Below, piece after piece: positions 8,562 to 17,217 of a stretch of DNA of 64,000 nt (positions within the stretch are counted from its first letter, which is position 1; the number at the start of each line of letters is the position of its first letter). The notes under the pieces were generated by a model, which worked only from the letters and a program-made list of their open reading frames with translations, did not search any database and was not told the DNA's origin. The DNA is from Chloroflexi bacterium UBA6622 (GTDB lineage: Bacteria; Chloroflexota; UBA11872), in assembly GCA_002433065.1 (NCBI GenBank), contig DJHK01000028.1:178840-242839 (forward strand). Reading direction: 5' to 3'. Both the position numbers and the translations under genes were made by a program.

Positions 8562-9569
8562 TTACGTGTTACTTATTTGTTCGCGGGTTCCGGATGCTGC
8601 GGATCGGCGGATCGCCTCTATTACTTGTAGGAGGTGCACACTTTCGTCTGGAGGTGATTCATTCACGGTCTTACCGTTTACCACTGCCAAGAAATGGGCG
8701 TCCGGATTTGTCCCCCCGGGCAGATTGGTGACTTCGGAAATGGTTGGCGTTTCGCCTTTTCGTGCGTCGCTTTCTTGCGTGATCACCTCGACGCCCCCGG
8801 ACGCCCAATCTGCACGAACTGATCCATGTTCAGCAGTGACGGAAAGCCTTTCCCAGAACGTGTGCCCTGATCCCATTATCGAGAGTGTACCGATTGATCC
8901 GTTGTCGAAGAGCAGTGTGGCTGCGCCGTCAACTTCCACTTCTTTCCCATATTCACGTGTCCTCGCGTCAACCTCTGTTACACGCAAGCCAGTAGTCCAT
9001 AGCAGCATGTCCATCAGGTGACTTCCGGAGTCACTGAGTTGCCCCCCTCCACCAAGAGCCATTGATTGTCGCCATGTGCCTTCAGTGTTCAGGAGCCATT
9101 CCTGCGCTTGCGTTGCCTGAATGTGGGTTACGTCGCCGAGCTTTCCGCCAGCCAGTTGTGTGCGCATGTATCTGTAGCCGGGACTAAATCGGCGTTGAAA
9201 GCTAACCACCACGTGTTTGGCTTGCTTTGCGGCATGTTCTGCAATCTCACTCGCAAGTTCTGGTGAATGCGCCAACGGTTTTTCACAGAGCACATGAGCG
9301 TTGGCATTCAGCGCGCCCATCACATGTTCGTGGTGCAGTGTGTGGGGGGTAGCGACAAGAATTGCGTTTGGACTAGCGGATTCGAGAAGTTGTTGCCATT
9401 GGGAATATGTTTGTGTGGTCGATAGGCCGTCTACTTTTGATCGAAGGGCTGCGACGGCTGTTTCGGACGGGTCGGCTAAACCGACGATCTCAATGTCGGG
9501 CATGGACAGGAAGCGTCTGACATGGCCCGCGGAAATGTTGCCTGCGCCGATTACGCCGAGTCTAATCAA
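8562..9569 (-). CDS. Gfo/Idh/MocA family NAD(P)-dependent oxidoreductase
   Basis: A 335-residue dehydrogenase with the N-terminal Rossmann motif L-G-V-I-G-A-G-N-I-S-A-G-H, the A-T-P-H-T-L-H strand and the catalytic-site E-K-P-L-A tetrad region near residue 95, followed by the alpha/beta substrate domain (G-G-G-Q-L-S-D-S-G-S-H near 180). Family members oxidise or reduce cyclic polyols, sugars or their derivatives. The start is TTG, with AAGG eight bases upstream. It ends 5 bp before the glycosidase-like gene reads on in the same direction, so the two likely form one transcript and may act on the same carbohydrate; that link is an inference. A second paralogue lies at 34.2 kb. Confidence 0.88.
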   Translation of the reverse strand: MIRLGVIGAGNISAGHVRRFLSMPDIEIVGLADPSETAVAALRSKVDGLSTTQTYSQWQQLLESASPNAILVATPHTLHHEHVMGALNANAHVLCEKPLAHSPELASEIAEHAAKQAKHVVVSFQRRFSPGYRYMRTQLAGGKLGDVTHIQATQAQEWLLNTEGTWRQSMALGGGGQLSDSGSHLMDMLLWTTGLRVTEVDARTREYGKEVEVDGAATLLFDNGSIGTLSIMGSGHTFWERLSVTAEHGSVRADWASGGVEVITQESDARKGETPTISEVTNLPGGTNPDAHFLAVVNGKTVNESPPDESVHLLQVIEAIRRSAASGTREQISNT

Positions 9570-9655
9570 TGGAAAAGCCTTAAGGACTGCTAAGTCGGGA
9601 GCGGAGTCTAACGCTATTGGTGTGACTAGTGCTTTAGTTCTAGCTGACTAGGGTT

Positions 9656-9958
9656 TCAAGCATCGCGTGTTGCGGGATCGCCTGGGCGAAATTGACCACC
9701 ATACGGCAAGGGAAGCCGATCAACGGTCTCCCGAAACTCCCCTTTGCCTTTTAAGAGATCATGGACGTCCCAACCTTGCGCTTCGAGTTGTTCCAGTACG
9801 TACCCCAAGTCGTATTTTTCACCGGTCGATTCGTCGACGAAGTGCTCGGCCCAGCCAATTTGGTGCCGCGGGATGGTAAAAGTTCCTTCACCCGAACGTC
9901 TTGGAATTTCAAATCGGAATTCTGAAACTCGTATGTGTTTAGGGGAATCTTTCGTCAT
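9656..9958 (-). CDS. Small protein of unknown function, 100 residues
   Basis: A 100-residue soluble, charged protein without cysteines, membrane helices or a signal peptide. It has a I-P-R-R-S-G-E-G-T-F-T-I-P-R-H segment near residues 18-32 and an acidic, aromatic middle (W-A-E-H-F-V-D-E, then Y-D-L-G-Y-V-L-E-Q-L). The composition and same-strand position between the dehydrogenase and methyltransferase genes make it look like a real gene, but I recognise no family. The ATG start lacks a strong ribosome-binding site. Confidence 0.5.
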   Translation of the reverse strand: MTKDSPKHIRVSEFRFEIPRRSGEGTFTIPRHQIGWAEHFVDESTGEKYDLGYVLEQLEAQGWDVHDLLKGKGEFRETVDRLPLPYGGQFRPGDPATRDA

Positions 9959-10023
9959 GTATTTTTTATCCAGAACGCATTGGTGTAGGGGTCAGGCCTG
10001 ATCAATTTTCAGGGGAGCGGTGC

Positions 10024-10923
10024 CTATGTGTCAACGGAGCTATTTCTACCGACGACAATAAGGATTGGTGAATCGGGCTTCCACGGGTCCCGCTCGTATG
10101 ATCCATAGATTCCGTCGATGTCTAGCCCGGCGTCTGTGAATTCGGAAACGACGTCGTCACGTGAAACGAGGGCCAGGCTGTATCCCAGACGACGTTCACC
10201 AACCATCACTTGATTTTCGTAAAACCGATACACCAATGTGCTTTGTCCACGATTGAGTTCCCTGTTATGAGAATAAAAACGTTCTCGGGTGACGCGTAGG
10301 CCGGTCGCTGGTTCATGTTCGATGAATTCGACTTCTTCGTGATCAGGTTCGGCATCGAGTGGGACGGCTGCAAACACGTCGACAGCAACCGCACCCCCTG
10401 GTCTTACATGACGTGATGCGTTGCGTAGCGTGTCGATTCTTGATTCTTTGTCTGGCAGTAGAAGGTATGAGTTGAACCCAACGAACGCTAAATCGAAAAC
10501 TAGGTCAACTTGGTATTGTTCCATCCGGCCGTGTTTGAAGCTCAGCCGTTGCTGAACTGGAGATGGTAAAAGTGACTTCTTTCGTCGGGCCTGATCAATC
10601 ATGCGTTGGGATGAGTCGACGCCAAACACTTGGAAGCCATGACGAGCAAGAGGAATGGCTATACGTCCTGTTCCTACGGCAAACTCAAGGACTCTGGATC
10701 CAAATTTCTGGCTTTCGTTCATCCAGAAATCAAGTTCTGAACCCGTGGATTCCTCGTATTCCATGTCGTAGACGGAAGAGGCCGGGTCATAACCAGTCTC
10801 TTGAAATACAGGGTTGCTTGGTGGGCGATTCATACCCCGTAAATGCTGGGTATCGCTGACCTGTGTTACGTCGTGTTGATGCGATGGTAGCTCTGGTGTT
10901 TTCCGAAGCTTTCGGTGAGCCAT
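10024..10923 (-). CDS. Class I SAM-dependent methyltransferase
   Basis: A 299-residue protein whose residues ~70-190 are a seven-strand methyltransferase domain. Motif I is V-L-E-F-A-V-G-T-G-R-I-A-I-P, the acidic strand end is V-F-G-V-D-S-S-Q-R-M, and D-L-A-F-V-G-F-N occupies the motif IV position. The C-terminal half (R-L-G-Y-S-L-A-L-V-S-R-D) matches the long tail of Methyltransf_25-type enzymes. The acceptor is unknown. The first 30 residues are not conserved-looking; an ATG at 10833 with GGGG just upstream is an alternative start. It lies 24 bp after the nucleotidyltransferase gene on the same strand. Confidence 0.8.
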   Translation of the reverse strand: MAHRKLRKTPELPSHQHDVTQVSDTQHLRGMNRPPSNPVFQETGYDPASSVYDMEYEESTGSELDFWMNESQKFGSRVLEFAVGTGRIAIPLARHGFQVFGVDSSQRMIDQARRKKSLLPSPVQQRLSFKHGRMEQYQVDLVFDLAFVGFNSYLLLPDKESRIDTLRNASRHVRPGGAVAVDVFAAVPLDAEPDHEEVEFIEHEPATGLRVTRERFYSHNRELNRGQSTLVYRFYENQVMVGERRLGYSLALVSRDDVVSEFTDAGLDIDGIYGSYERDPWKPDSPILIVVGRNSSVDT

Positions 10924-10947
10924 GGGTTCGCTTGCTCTGGCTTAAGC

Positions 10948-11652
10948 TCAATTGCCTGCATAATTAAGCGGTTGATTGGCAAGTTCTTTTTCTAGGTTCG
11001 CATGATCTTTAACGCTGTCCATCCCCCGCCAACGAGCTTTAGACTTAAACGCTCCCAACAGGCCTCGGCTCGCTAGGTTTGGAAAGGTGCTGTCCTCATG
11101 GTCACCAACTTCGGGTAGATGGTCTTCAAATGCTCGGTTAAGTACATAAATTCCGCCATTGATCCAGTGTGGAAGCACCGGGTTGGTAGCAAAGTTGGAA
11201 ACTTTTCTTCCGTCCAATTCAACAATGCCAAATTGGCTGATGTATGGGGCAAGCAGGATCGTCGCCATGTTTCCATCGGCTCGATGTTGATCGAACATTG
11301 AATCTAGATTTTGCTCAGTAAGGATGTCAGCGTTCGAAGCTAGTACGAGTTCGTCGTCTCGTGGGACCTGTTGCATGCCTTGGCGTAGCCCCCCACCACG
11401 ACCGAGTGGGGAATGTTCGATCGCATAGCTGATTGGAGCTCCGAATTCAGACCCATTGCCAAAATGGGCCTCGATAACCTCGTGCAAGTAACCACAGGAG
11501 ATTACGAAGTGATCCACTCCTTGTTCGAGATACCATTCCATCTGGTGCTGCATGATGGGTTTCCCAGCAACCGATACCATTGGCTTTGGGACGTTTGCTG
11601 TTAGAGGTCTAAGGCGCTCGCCGCGACCTCCGGCGATCAATACGGCGTACAC
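10948..11652 (-). CDS. Sugar-phosphate nucleotidyltransferase (NDP-sugar pyrophosphorylase)
   Basis: A 234-residue nucleotidyltransferase that makes an activated sugar from NTP and sugar-1-phosphate. It starts with the signature A-V-L-I-A-G-G-R-G-E-R-L-R-P-L-T and P-K-P-M-V near residues 3-30. It also shows H-F-V-I-S-C-G-Y and the substrate strand G-G-I-Y-V-L-N near 160. It has no left-handed beta-helix acyltransferase domain, so it is the short GMP/TMP-type form (MurU/HddC/RfbF-like). The GTG at 11652 was chosen because AGGAG lies seven bases upstream; longer frames are possible. Probable partner of the methyltransferase and of the glycosyltransferases at 2-4.5 kb, by inference. Confidence 0.85.
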   Translation of the reverse strand: MYAVLIAGGRGERLRPLTANVPKPMVSVAGKPIMQHQMEWYLEQGVDHFVISCGYLHEVIEAHFGNGSEFGAPISYAIEHSPLGRGGGLRQGMQQVPRDDELVLASNADILTEQNLDSMFDQHRADGNMATILLAPYISQFGIVELDGRKVSNFATNPVLPHWINGGIYVLNRAFEDHLPEVGDHEDSTFPNLASRGLLGAFKSKARWRGMDSVKDHANLEKELANQPLNYAGN

Positions 11653-11720
11653 AAACACTCTCCTGATTGGAGACAACAGCACTCTGACTTTAATTATATG
11701 TTCAGATAGCCATTACGGGC

Positions 11721-12128
11721 TTATTGTGTTTGGCTGCGTAGCTCAACCACATTGCCGTCGGGATCTCGGAAGTAGAGAGAACGCCCATCGCTATCGTCAA
11801 TTGGCCCGTCGATTTCTCCACCCAGTTGGCGGATAACATCGATGGCTCTTTCAAGCTCATCGTTCGTAACAGTAAGGGCTAGGTGTTGTATGCCAAGGTT
11901 TCGCCAGTCACGAATACTATTTACAGGTCGTTTTTCAGGGGCTTGGAATAGATGTAGAGAAAAGTTTGGTCCTACCAACACTTGTTTGAACATTGATCGA
12001 GAACCCTCAGATAAACGAAGAGCCAGCGTATAAAAAGAACAGCTTTTAGACAGGTCGCTGACATTTATCGCGACGTGATCAAGGCGCGTTGCTCGGAGTG
12101 GACGTTGTCGGTCGTGAATCGAAGTCAT
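11721..12128 (-). CDS. VOC-family (glyoxalase/dioxygenase-fold) protein
   Basis: A 135-residue vicinal oxygen chelate protein. It begins with the typical L-D-H-V-A-I-N-V-S-D-L-x-K-S strand, has G-I-Q-H-L-A-L-T-V in the second beta-alpha-beta module, and ends R-S-L-Y-F-R-D-P-D-G-N-V-V-E-L. The histidines in the two modules and the terminal glutamate are candidate metal ligands. The family includes glyoxalase I, fosfomycin-resistance proteins and extradiol dioxygenases; nothing in the sequence selects one. It is a single-domain chain, expected to dimerise, divergent from nrdR. Confidence 0.85.
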   Translation of the reverse strand: MTSIHDRQRPLRATRLDHVAINVSDLSKSCSFYTLALRLSEGSRSMFKQVLVGPNFSLHLFQAPEKRPVNSIRDWRNLGIQHLALTVTNDELERAIDVIRQLGGEIDGPIDDSDGRSLYFRDPDGNVVELRSQTQ

Positions 12129-12318
12129 TTACTGATAGGTCGGGAGGTATCTTCTCAGCTTATCGTGGCATGCCCATGCTTTTATGTCTTGCGCCACCGA
12201 TCTCCCTTTGTGGCGCCGTGATCTCGAGTCGGGTGTAAACAAATCTTCGATGGGTGTACTAATCCCTGGTGAGGAAAACCTATTCTGTTGTGCAGTGAGT
12301 GTATGTTCTATCGCCGCA

Positions 12319-12334
12319 GCACTATATGTGGTAT
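12319..12334 (+). promoter_or_regulatory. Candidate NrdR box upstream of nrdR
   Basis: The 16-bp sequence matches the published NrdR-box consensus acactatatatagtgt at 12 of 16 positions by eye and lies 45 bp before the nrdR start. NrdR boxes usually come in pairs about three helix turns apart; no convincing second copy was found. It could be an autoregulatory site or part of an AT-rich promoter. Confidence 0.3.
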
Positions 12335-12379
12335 CTATGCTCGTGTGTATTGTTGGGTTTTCAGCCGGGAGCAGGTGCA

Positions 12380-13024
12380 GTGCGTTGTCCATCCTGTGAA
12401 TCACCGAGCCTTCAGGTTGTTGATTCACGTGAAGCGGCTGATGCGATAAGGCGTCGACGTAAATGTCAGGATTGCGGCCACCGCTTCACAACATACGAGC
12501 GTCGTGGTGTCTTTAATTGTCCGAGATGTCTAGAGGATGACAGTCGGATTGAAGAGACGATGTCTATATCAGGAGGAACGGCGCGACGTCGTAAATGTGG
12601 GGAATGTGGATTTGTTTATGAAACACACGAGCGGTTGGTGGGAATGGAGGTGCATGTCCAAAAGGCTAGTGGCAGCCGTGAACGATTCCATCGCGGAAAG
12701 TTATATAGGTCTGTCATGGTGGCAGGTTCCAAACGTGATGTTGAGAGCGGCTGGGCGGAATCGGTAGTCAACGAAATAGAGAATGCGATTGTGGAGGCAG
12801 GGCAATCAGAGGTTTCCTCAAAGTTGATCGCTCGAATGGTTATGGAGCGTTTGGTTATTCAGGATGAAGTCGCGTACGTTCGATATGCATCAAGTTATTT
12901 TGAAGCGGGTGGTTTAGCTGAAATGGTGGACGTAATCAATGAGACTCGTCACCGAAGGGAAAGAACTGAGATCGAGCGAACGAATTTACGGCTGGTTCCT
13001 AGTGAAACATCTTCACAGGATTGA
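12380..13024 (+). CDS. nrdR: NrdR-type transcriptional repressor with two tandem zinc ribbons
   Basis: NrdR represses ribonucleotide reductase operons by sensing ATP/dATP. Typical NrdRs are ~150-160 residues, with one zinc ribbon and an ATP-cone. This one is 214 residues. The first ribbon has C3, C6, C29 and C32 with D-S-R near residue 15 and F-T-T-Y-E-R after it. A second ribbon follows with identical spacing (C47, C50, C73, C76), again R-R-R-K-C-x-x-C-G and an E-T-H-E-R tail. The ATP-cone (V-Q-K-A-S-G-S-R-E-R-F near 93-103) runs to about residue 190. The GTG at 12380 was chosen because V-R-C-P-x-C is the family start and GGAG lies about eight bases upstream. Confidence 0.88.
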   Translation: MRCPSCESPSLQVVDSREAADAIRRRRKCQDCGHRFTTYERRGVFNCPRCLEDDSRIEETMSISGGTARRRKCGECGFVYETHERLVGMEVHVQKASGSRERFHRGKLYRSVMVAGSKRDVESGWAESVVNEIENAIVEAGQSEVSSKLIARMVMERLVIQDEVAYVRYASSYFEAGGLAEMVDVINETRHRRERTEIERTNLRLVPSETSSQD

Positions 13025-13082
13025 GTTTCGAAAGATGAAGGCCATGTGCATCGTCGTTTTCTATTAGCTGGAGGATGTGACG

Positions 13083-14273
13083 ATGGGTTTATCGCGGTTT
13101 TTTGTTCTAGCGGGCATTGTCTTGGGCCTCCTGGGTTTTGTTTTGGTTGTTCGCGATCAGGTAGGTTTTGGTGTTCGTGTTGCGGCAGCCCTAGCAAGGG
13201 TAGTTCCGGGAAGTCCGAGTGCTGTGCTTGGTATAGATCCGGATCCGCGTGTTTCAACGATCGCCTATATCACACGTGATGGTTACGAACTAGAGGCTGA
13301 TATTTATGAGCCCGCTGGATTTGACCGGTCTCCAGCTGTTGTCTTAGTCAATGGTGTTGAACCCGAGGGAAAGAAGTATTCCCCTTTGGTCCAGCTTGCC
13401 GATGGATTATCTCGAGCTGGCTTTGTCGTTTTGGTCCCGGACGCGCTTGATTACGCCAATTATCGGGTTTTGCCGCAAGACATAGGTGCGCTCGTCCGAG
13501 GGTTTCAGATTCTCCAAGGTCGGAACACTGTTGACATGGACAGGGTCGGTTTTGTTGGGTTTAGCATGGGTGGCTCGCTAGCGATGGTAGCTGCGGCTGA
13601 TCCTGAGATCGTGGACGAAGTGCAGATGGTCGCGGCTGTTGGTTCTTATTTCTCATTGGAGGCGATTATTCAGGCTGTGACAACAAAGACAGTTCGAACC
13701 CCTAATGGACACGAATTCTATGAGCCTGATGATTACGTATGGCTTATTACTCGGAATACGCTGCTTTCGCAGGTTCGAGATGCCGATGATCGGTCGGAAC
13801 TGTTCAGAGTTTTTTCTTTGCCATCCCCCCAGCCTAATCTAGAGGTGATGAGTACGTTTGATCCCCAAGGTCTCGGGGAGCAAGCCCGAAGCGTATACGT
13901 CATGCTCACAAATCGTGAACCAGATTCGGTGAGGCCGTTAGTCTCTAAAGTACGGGAGCTAATGCCAGGTGTTTTTGAGTCGATTTCACCCAAGTATCAC
14001 CTCGACCGAATCACGGCTTCCATCTCTTTGTTGCACGATAGAAATGATCGGTATGTTCCGGTACAGGAGTCGGATAGGACATTTACGATGGTCGGAGGAT
14101 CGCCACGGGCGCGTTTGGAAATTCTCGACGTCGTGCAGCATGCTGAGCTGGTAGCTCCAGATCTTTCTCCGCCCGTGCTCTTTGGCTCCTATATTCCAGG
14201 CATGTGGAAACTATTTCGATTTGTTTTCGACTCACTTGATGGGCTTGTGGAATCAAGGCAATGGCCTAGATAA
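13083..14273 (+). CDS. Membrane-anchored alpha/beta hydrolase (dienelactone-hydrolase-like)
   Basis: A 396-residue protein with one N-terminal membrane helix (about residues 6-24) and an extracytoplasmic alpha/beta hydrolase domain. V-V-L-V-N-G-V near residue 87 holds the oxyanion strand, G-F-S-M-G-G places the nucleophile at S161, L-L-H-D-R-N-D-R supplies the probable acid, and V-Q-H-A-E the probable histidine. The family cleaves esters, lactones or peptides; the substrate is unknown. The ATG at 13083 follows GGAGG with eight bases spacing; a GTG two codons earlier is less well placed. It is 58 bp downstream of nrdR with no evident functional link. Confidence 0.8.
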   Translation: MGLSRFFVLAGIVLGLLGFVLVVRDQVGFGVRVAAALARVVPGSPSAVLGIDPDPRVSTIAYITRDGYELEADIYEPAGFDRSPAVVLVNGVEPEGKKYSPLVQLADGLSRAGFVVLVPDALDYANYRVLPQDIGALVRGFQILQGRNTVDMDRVGFVGFSMGGSLAMVAAADPEIVDEVQMVAAVGSYFSLEAIIQAVTTKTVRTPNGHEFYEPDDYVWLITRNTLLSQVRDADDRSELFRVFSLPSPQPNLEVMSTFDPQGLGEQARSVYVMLTNREPDSVRPLVSKVRELMPGVFESISPKYHLDRITASISLLHDRNDRYVPVQESDRTFTMVGGSPRARLEILDVVQHAELVAPDLSPPVLFGSYIPGMWKLFRFVFDSLDGLVESRQWPR

Positions 14274-14300
14274 GTAGGGTGGAGCTCTTACTGCTTGGGT

Positions 14301-15239
14301 TTAGTGAATAGGCTGAACAATCCTGAGTTTCGTGATGTCGGCTGGAGCGTTGACCCGAAATGGGAGGCCTACTGTGCCTACGCCAGCTGAGACAACTAGC
14401 GGCCGACCTTCGACATACATGAGGCCACACGGTTTGGGCAATGGATAGCGCGTTCTCAGGGTCAAAGGTCCTACGATAGGGGGTACGATTTGTCCTCCGT
14501 GAGTATGGCCACTGAGTGTTACGTCAGCCCTAAAGTTTCCAAGTATCGAGGCCCCGTCAGGGTTGTGCGAGATGAAGATTGTGAACTTTTCTGAGTCTGT
14601 CTCGGCGAAAGCTTGGGCAAGGTCATCAAGTCCCACATGAGTGTCGCCAATACCGACTATTTGAACCTGTGCTCCACGGATAGACAGACCAACAGACTTG
14701 TTCGTAAGAGTTTGCACCTCGTGGTTTTCCAGAACCCTTTCCATTGCAGTGAGCGGCCGTGCTTCTCGGGTAATCCAATTTGGTTTCTGATGTTTAGGCG
14801 GACCGAAAGCGTCATGATTACCCCAAACTACAAACGTTCCGTAGCTCGCATTTATTTGTTTTAGCCTCTTGGCTACAGCAGGAACATAATCCGCTTCTTC
14901 CACGAGATCTCCCGCCACCACTAGGAGGTCTGGTTTTGTTCCCGATAGGCTTTCGAGTGTTGCTAGTGCTGGATCACAGTGGCCTTTGACGTGTAGGTCT
15001 GAGATCAGCGTTACTTTCAGTTCGTTGAGACCTTCTGGAAGTGATGAAAGGGGAAGCGTAATGTCCTGATGTCGAATCTCGGAGGACCGAAGCGGCCCAA
15101 TGGCTGTGACCCATCCCACAATAATCGAAATCAAACCGAGTATTTGTCTAAACCTCACGATTGTTTGACGCGGAATGCTATTAGCCAGTGGCAGAGGTCT
15201 CGTGATGAGCAAACTCGCCCATTTCACGATACTTGTCAT
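14301..15239 (-). CDS. Calcineurin-like metallophosphoesterase, membrane-anchored (YkuE-like)
   Basis: A 312-residue protein with an N-terminal hydrophobic segment (about residues 31-45) and a complete two-metal phosphoesterase core: L-I-S-D-L-H, V-A-G-D-L-V-E, W-G-N-H-D-A, I-S-H-N-P-D and S-G-H-T-H-G-G-Q. YkuE and LpxH-like relatives hydrolyse phosphodiesters or phospholipid-linked pyrophosphates on the membrane surface; the substrate here is unknown. The ATG at 15239 makes the gene overlap the end of accA by 59 bases on the same strand. No later ATG precedes the hydrophobic segment. Confidence 0.82.
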   Translation of the reverse strand: MTSIVKWASLLITRPLPLANSIPRQTIVRFRQILGLISIIVGWVTAIGPLRSSEIRHQDITLPLSSLPEGLNELKVTLISDLHVKGHCDPALATLESLSGTKPDLLVVAGDLVEEADYVPAVAKRLKQINASYGTFVVWGNHDAFGPPKHQKPNWITREARPLTAMERVLENHEVQTLTNKSVGLSIRGAQVQIVGIGDTHVGLDDLAQAFAETDSEKFTIFISHNPDGASILGNFRADVTLSGHTHGGQIVPPIVGPLTLRTRYPLPKPCGLMYVEGRPLVVSAGVGTVGLPFRVNAPADITKLRIVQPIH

Positions 15240-16149
15240 AGCGGGATTCAACGAGCGTATCAATATCTTGTTTTCGAAGCTCTTTAAGGGTGGTCCGTAG
15301 CTCCTCACCAAGGTTTTCAGCAGCAGCATTATGGTCGCGGTGGGCCCCTCCTTCAGGTTCTGGCACAACACGATCAATCAGTCCAGCGTGCAGTAAATCA
15401 GCTGAAGTGAGTCGTAGAGCGGCTGCAGCCTTTTCAGCATATTTTGAATCTCTCCACACGATAGCTGCTGCAGCTTCGGGCGAAGCTACGGAGTATATCG
15501 AGTGTTCCATCATTAGAACTCGGTCTCCTATTCCGAGCGCGAGAGCACCGCCGCTTCCACCTTCGCCGATAACAGTGGTGATCACCGGCACTCGTAAGCG
15601 TGCTAGCGTGCCCATGTTTTCGGCTATTGCCCACGACTGACCACGCTCTTCATCTTCTAACGTTGGACTTGCTCCCGGAGTATCAAGAAAAGTAAACACT
15701 GGCCGGTTGAATGTTTCTGCTAAGCCAAAAATTCGTAATGCCTTTCTAAATCCCTCAGGCCGAGCCATCCCAAAATTCCGCTCTAGATTTTCAGCAGTGG
15801 TACGTCCCTTTTGGTGTCCAACAACAACCACGCTGATGTTGTCAAATGAAGCGAGGCCAGCGACCACTGAGGGATCATCTCCGAATCGGCGATCCCCATG
15901 AAGTTCGACAAAATCAGGGAAGAGGCGATCAATGTAGTCCAACGTATGTGGGCGTTCCTGATGGCGAGCAAGTTGTACTCGTTGCCACGGGGTCAGATTT
16001 GAGTAGACGTCGGCGGTGCGGGCTTCAAGTTCGAGCCGAAGCACCGACAGCTCCTGCGTTACACCGGAGTTAGGATTCTGTAAGGCTTTACGATCTAGTT
16101 GTTCAATCCGATCGCGTATCTCATTTAAATCGTCTTCAAAATCCAACAT
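15181..16149 (-). CDS. accA: Acetyl-CoA carboxylase carboxyltransferase subunit alpha
   Basis: A 322-residue alpha subunit that, with AccD, moves the carboxyl group from biotin-BCCP to acetyl-CoA, giving malonyl-CoA. The N-terminus D-F-E-D-D-L-N-E-I-R-D-R-I-E-Q-L and the P-W-Q-R-V-Q-L-A-R-H-x-x-R-P segment near residue 75 are typical. So are the crotonase-fold blocks G-D-R-R-F-G-D-D, F-G-M-A-R-P-E-G and G-E-G-G-S-G-G-A-L-A-L near 205. The ATG at 16149 was chosen for the conserved beginning, 14 bp after the accD stop. The order accD-accA on one strand indicates one transcript. Confidence 0.95.
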   Translation of the reverse strand: MLDFEDDLNEIRDRIEQLDRKALQNPNSGVTQELSVLRLELEARTADVYSNLTPWQRVQLARHQERPHTLDYIDRLFPDFVELHGDRRFGDDPSVVAGLASFDNISVVVVGHQKGRTTAENLERNFGMARPEGFRKALRIFGLAETFNRPVFTFLDTPGASPTLEDEERGQSWAIAENMGTLARLRVPVITTVIGEGGSGGALALGIGDRVLMMEHSIYSVASPEAAAAIVWRDSKYAEKAAAALRLTSADLLHAGLIDRVVPEPEGGAHRDHNAAAENLGEELRTTLKELRKQDIDTLVESRYDKYREMGEFAHHETSATG

Positions 16150-16163
16150 ATTCTTTCGTGTGC

Positions 16164-17033
16164 CTAGTTTGGTTTTGGTGTTGTCGCTGGCTGCGTTTTG
16201 GGTTTGAGGTTGCGGGTGTGGCCGACTGGTGCCAAATGAGTAATCAATTGAGCTAGTGTGTCGCGCAACTCTTGACGAGCTAGGACTAGATCGAGCATTC
16301 CATGCTGTTGTACCCATTCTGAGGTGTGGTCTTCAACGTCGGAACGTCGCCGGATCGTACCTTTAACAACTCTTGAGCCAGCAAATCTTATTGTGGCCCC
16401 AGGTTCACCAATAATGATGTCCGCGGTTGCAGCAAAACTTGCCGTGACACCTGCAAGTGTTGGGTCAGCCATCACACAGATATGAGGGATTTGCACCTCT
16501 CGAAGTCGAGCAGCTGCCGCTGTTGTTCGGGCCATTTGCATGAGGGCAAATAGGCCTTCATCCTGGCGAGCTCCACCTGAGGATGTGACTGTTATGACGG
16601 GTAGAAGATCTCGACGAGCCATTTCAAAAAGGCGCGTTATTTTTTCTCCCGTAGCGCTCCCCATGCTTCCGGCGATAAATCCAAATTCCATGACTCCAAG
16701 GGCGACCCGGCGTTCGTTGAGCAATCCAGTTCCGCATACGATTGCCTCATTACGGTTTGTGAGCGCCCGTGCTTTGCCGACTCGATCCATATATGAGCCG
16801 CTTGGCCGCACAAATTCGATGGGGTCAGCGGCTGTGATGTCGGCGTCGATCTCGATGAAGGATTTAGGCTCGTCGAGCAAAAGAGCGATACGCTCGGCCG
16901 CGTCCATCCGATCATGGTAGTTGCAAGCCGAACACACACGGAGGGCAGCTTCAAACTCAGGCCGATACTGCATGGCCCCGCACTTACGACATGTATTCCA
17001 GAGATCAACTGGTATGTGAGGTCGTGATTTCAT
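16164..17033 (-). CDS. accD: Acetyl-CoA carboxylase carboxyltransferase subunit beta
   Basis: A 289-residue beta subunit. The N-terminal zinc ribbon C-R-K-C-G (near 15-19) and C-S-A-C-N-Y-H (near 34-40) is the hallmark of bacterial AccD. It is followed by R-I-A-L-L-L-D-E, the carboxyltransferase core with F-G-F-I-A-G-S-M-G-S near 118, S-S-G-G-A-R-Q-D-E-G near 150 and G-V-T-A-S-F-A near 193. The last ~20 residues are rich in T, P and K. It pairs with accA downstream. The biotin carboxylase and BCCP genes are not in the window. Confidence 0.95.
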   Translation of the reverse strand: MKSRPHIPVDLWNTCRKCGAMQYRPEFEAALRVCSACNYHDRMDAAERIALLLDEPKSFIEIDADITAADPIEFVRPSGSYMDRVGKARALTNRNEAIVCGTGLLNERRVALGVMEFGFIAGSMGSATGEKITRLFEMARRDLLPVITVTSSGGARQDEGLFALMQMARTTAAAARLREVQIPHICVMADPTLAGVTASFAATADIIIGEPGATIRFAGSRVVKGTIRRRSDVEDHTSEWVQQHGMLDLVLARQELRDTLAQLITHLAPVGHTRNLKPKTQPATTPKPN

Positions 17034-17217
17034 ACGTTTTGGCTTTAAGAGCCGGGATGGTCCTGCATGTGCAGCCTACGATGTCTAAACAATGGCCTGC
17101 TCGATCGGGACCTGCCGAGCATATTAGCGCTCGTTAGGGCTGGGTGGGGACTAAATCTTTGGTTTTGTCGGTGTTCTTCGAAGCACAATCGATATTTAAT
17201 TTAGATCTTGGCCTTAT

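Noticed and set aside
12129..12428. 99-codon minus-strand frame between the VOC gene and nrdR
   Set aside because: It would overlap the conserved start of nrdR and its candidate regulatory region; the peptide shows no family or membrane features.
16150..16317. 56-residue N-terminal extension of AccA
   Set aside because: It overlaps accD and is unlike any AccA; the ATG at 16149 gives the conserved start.
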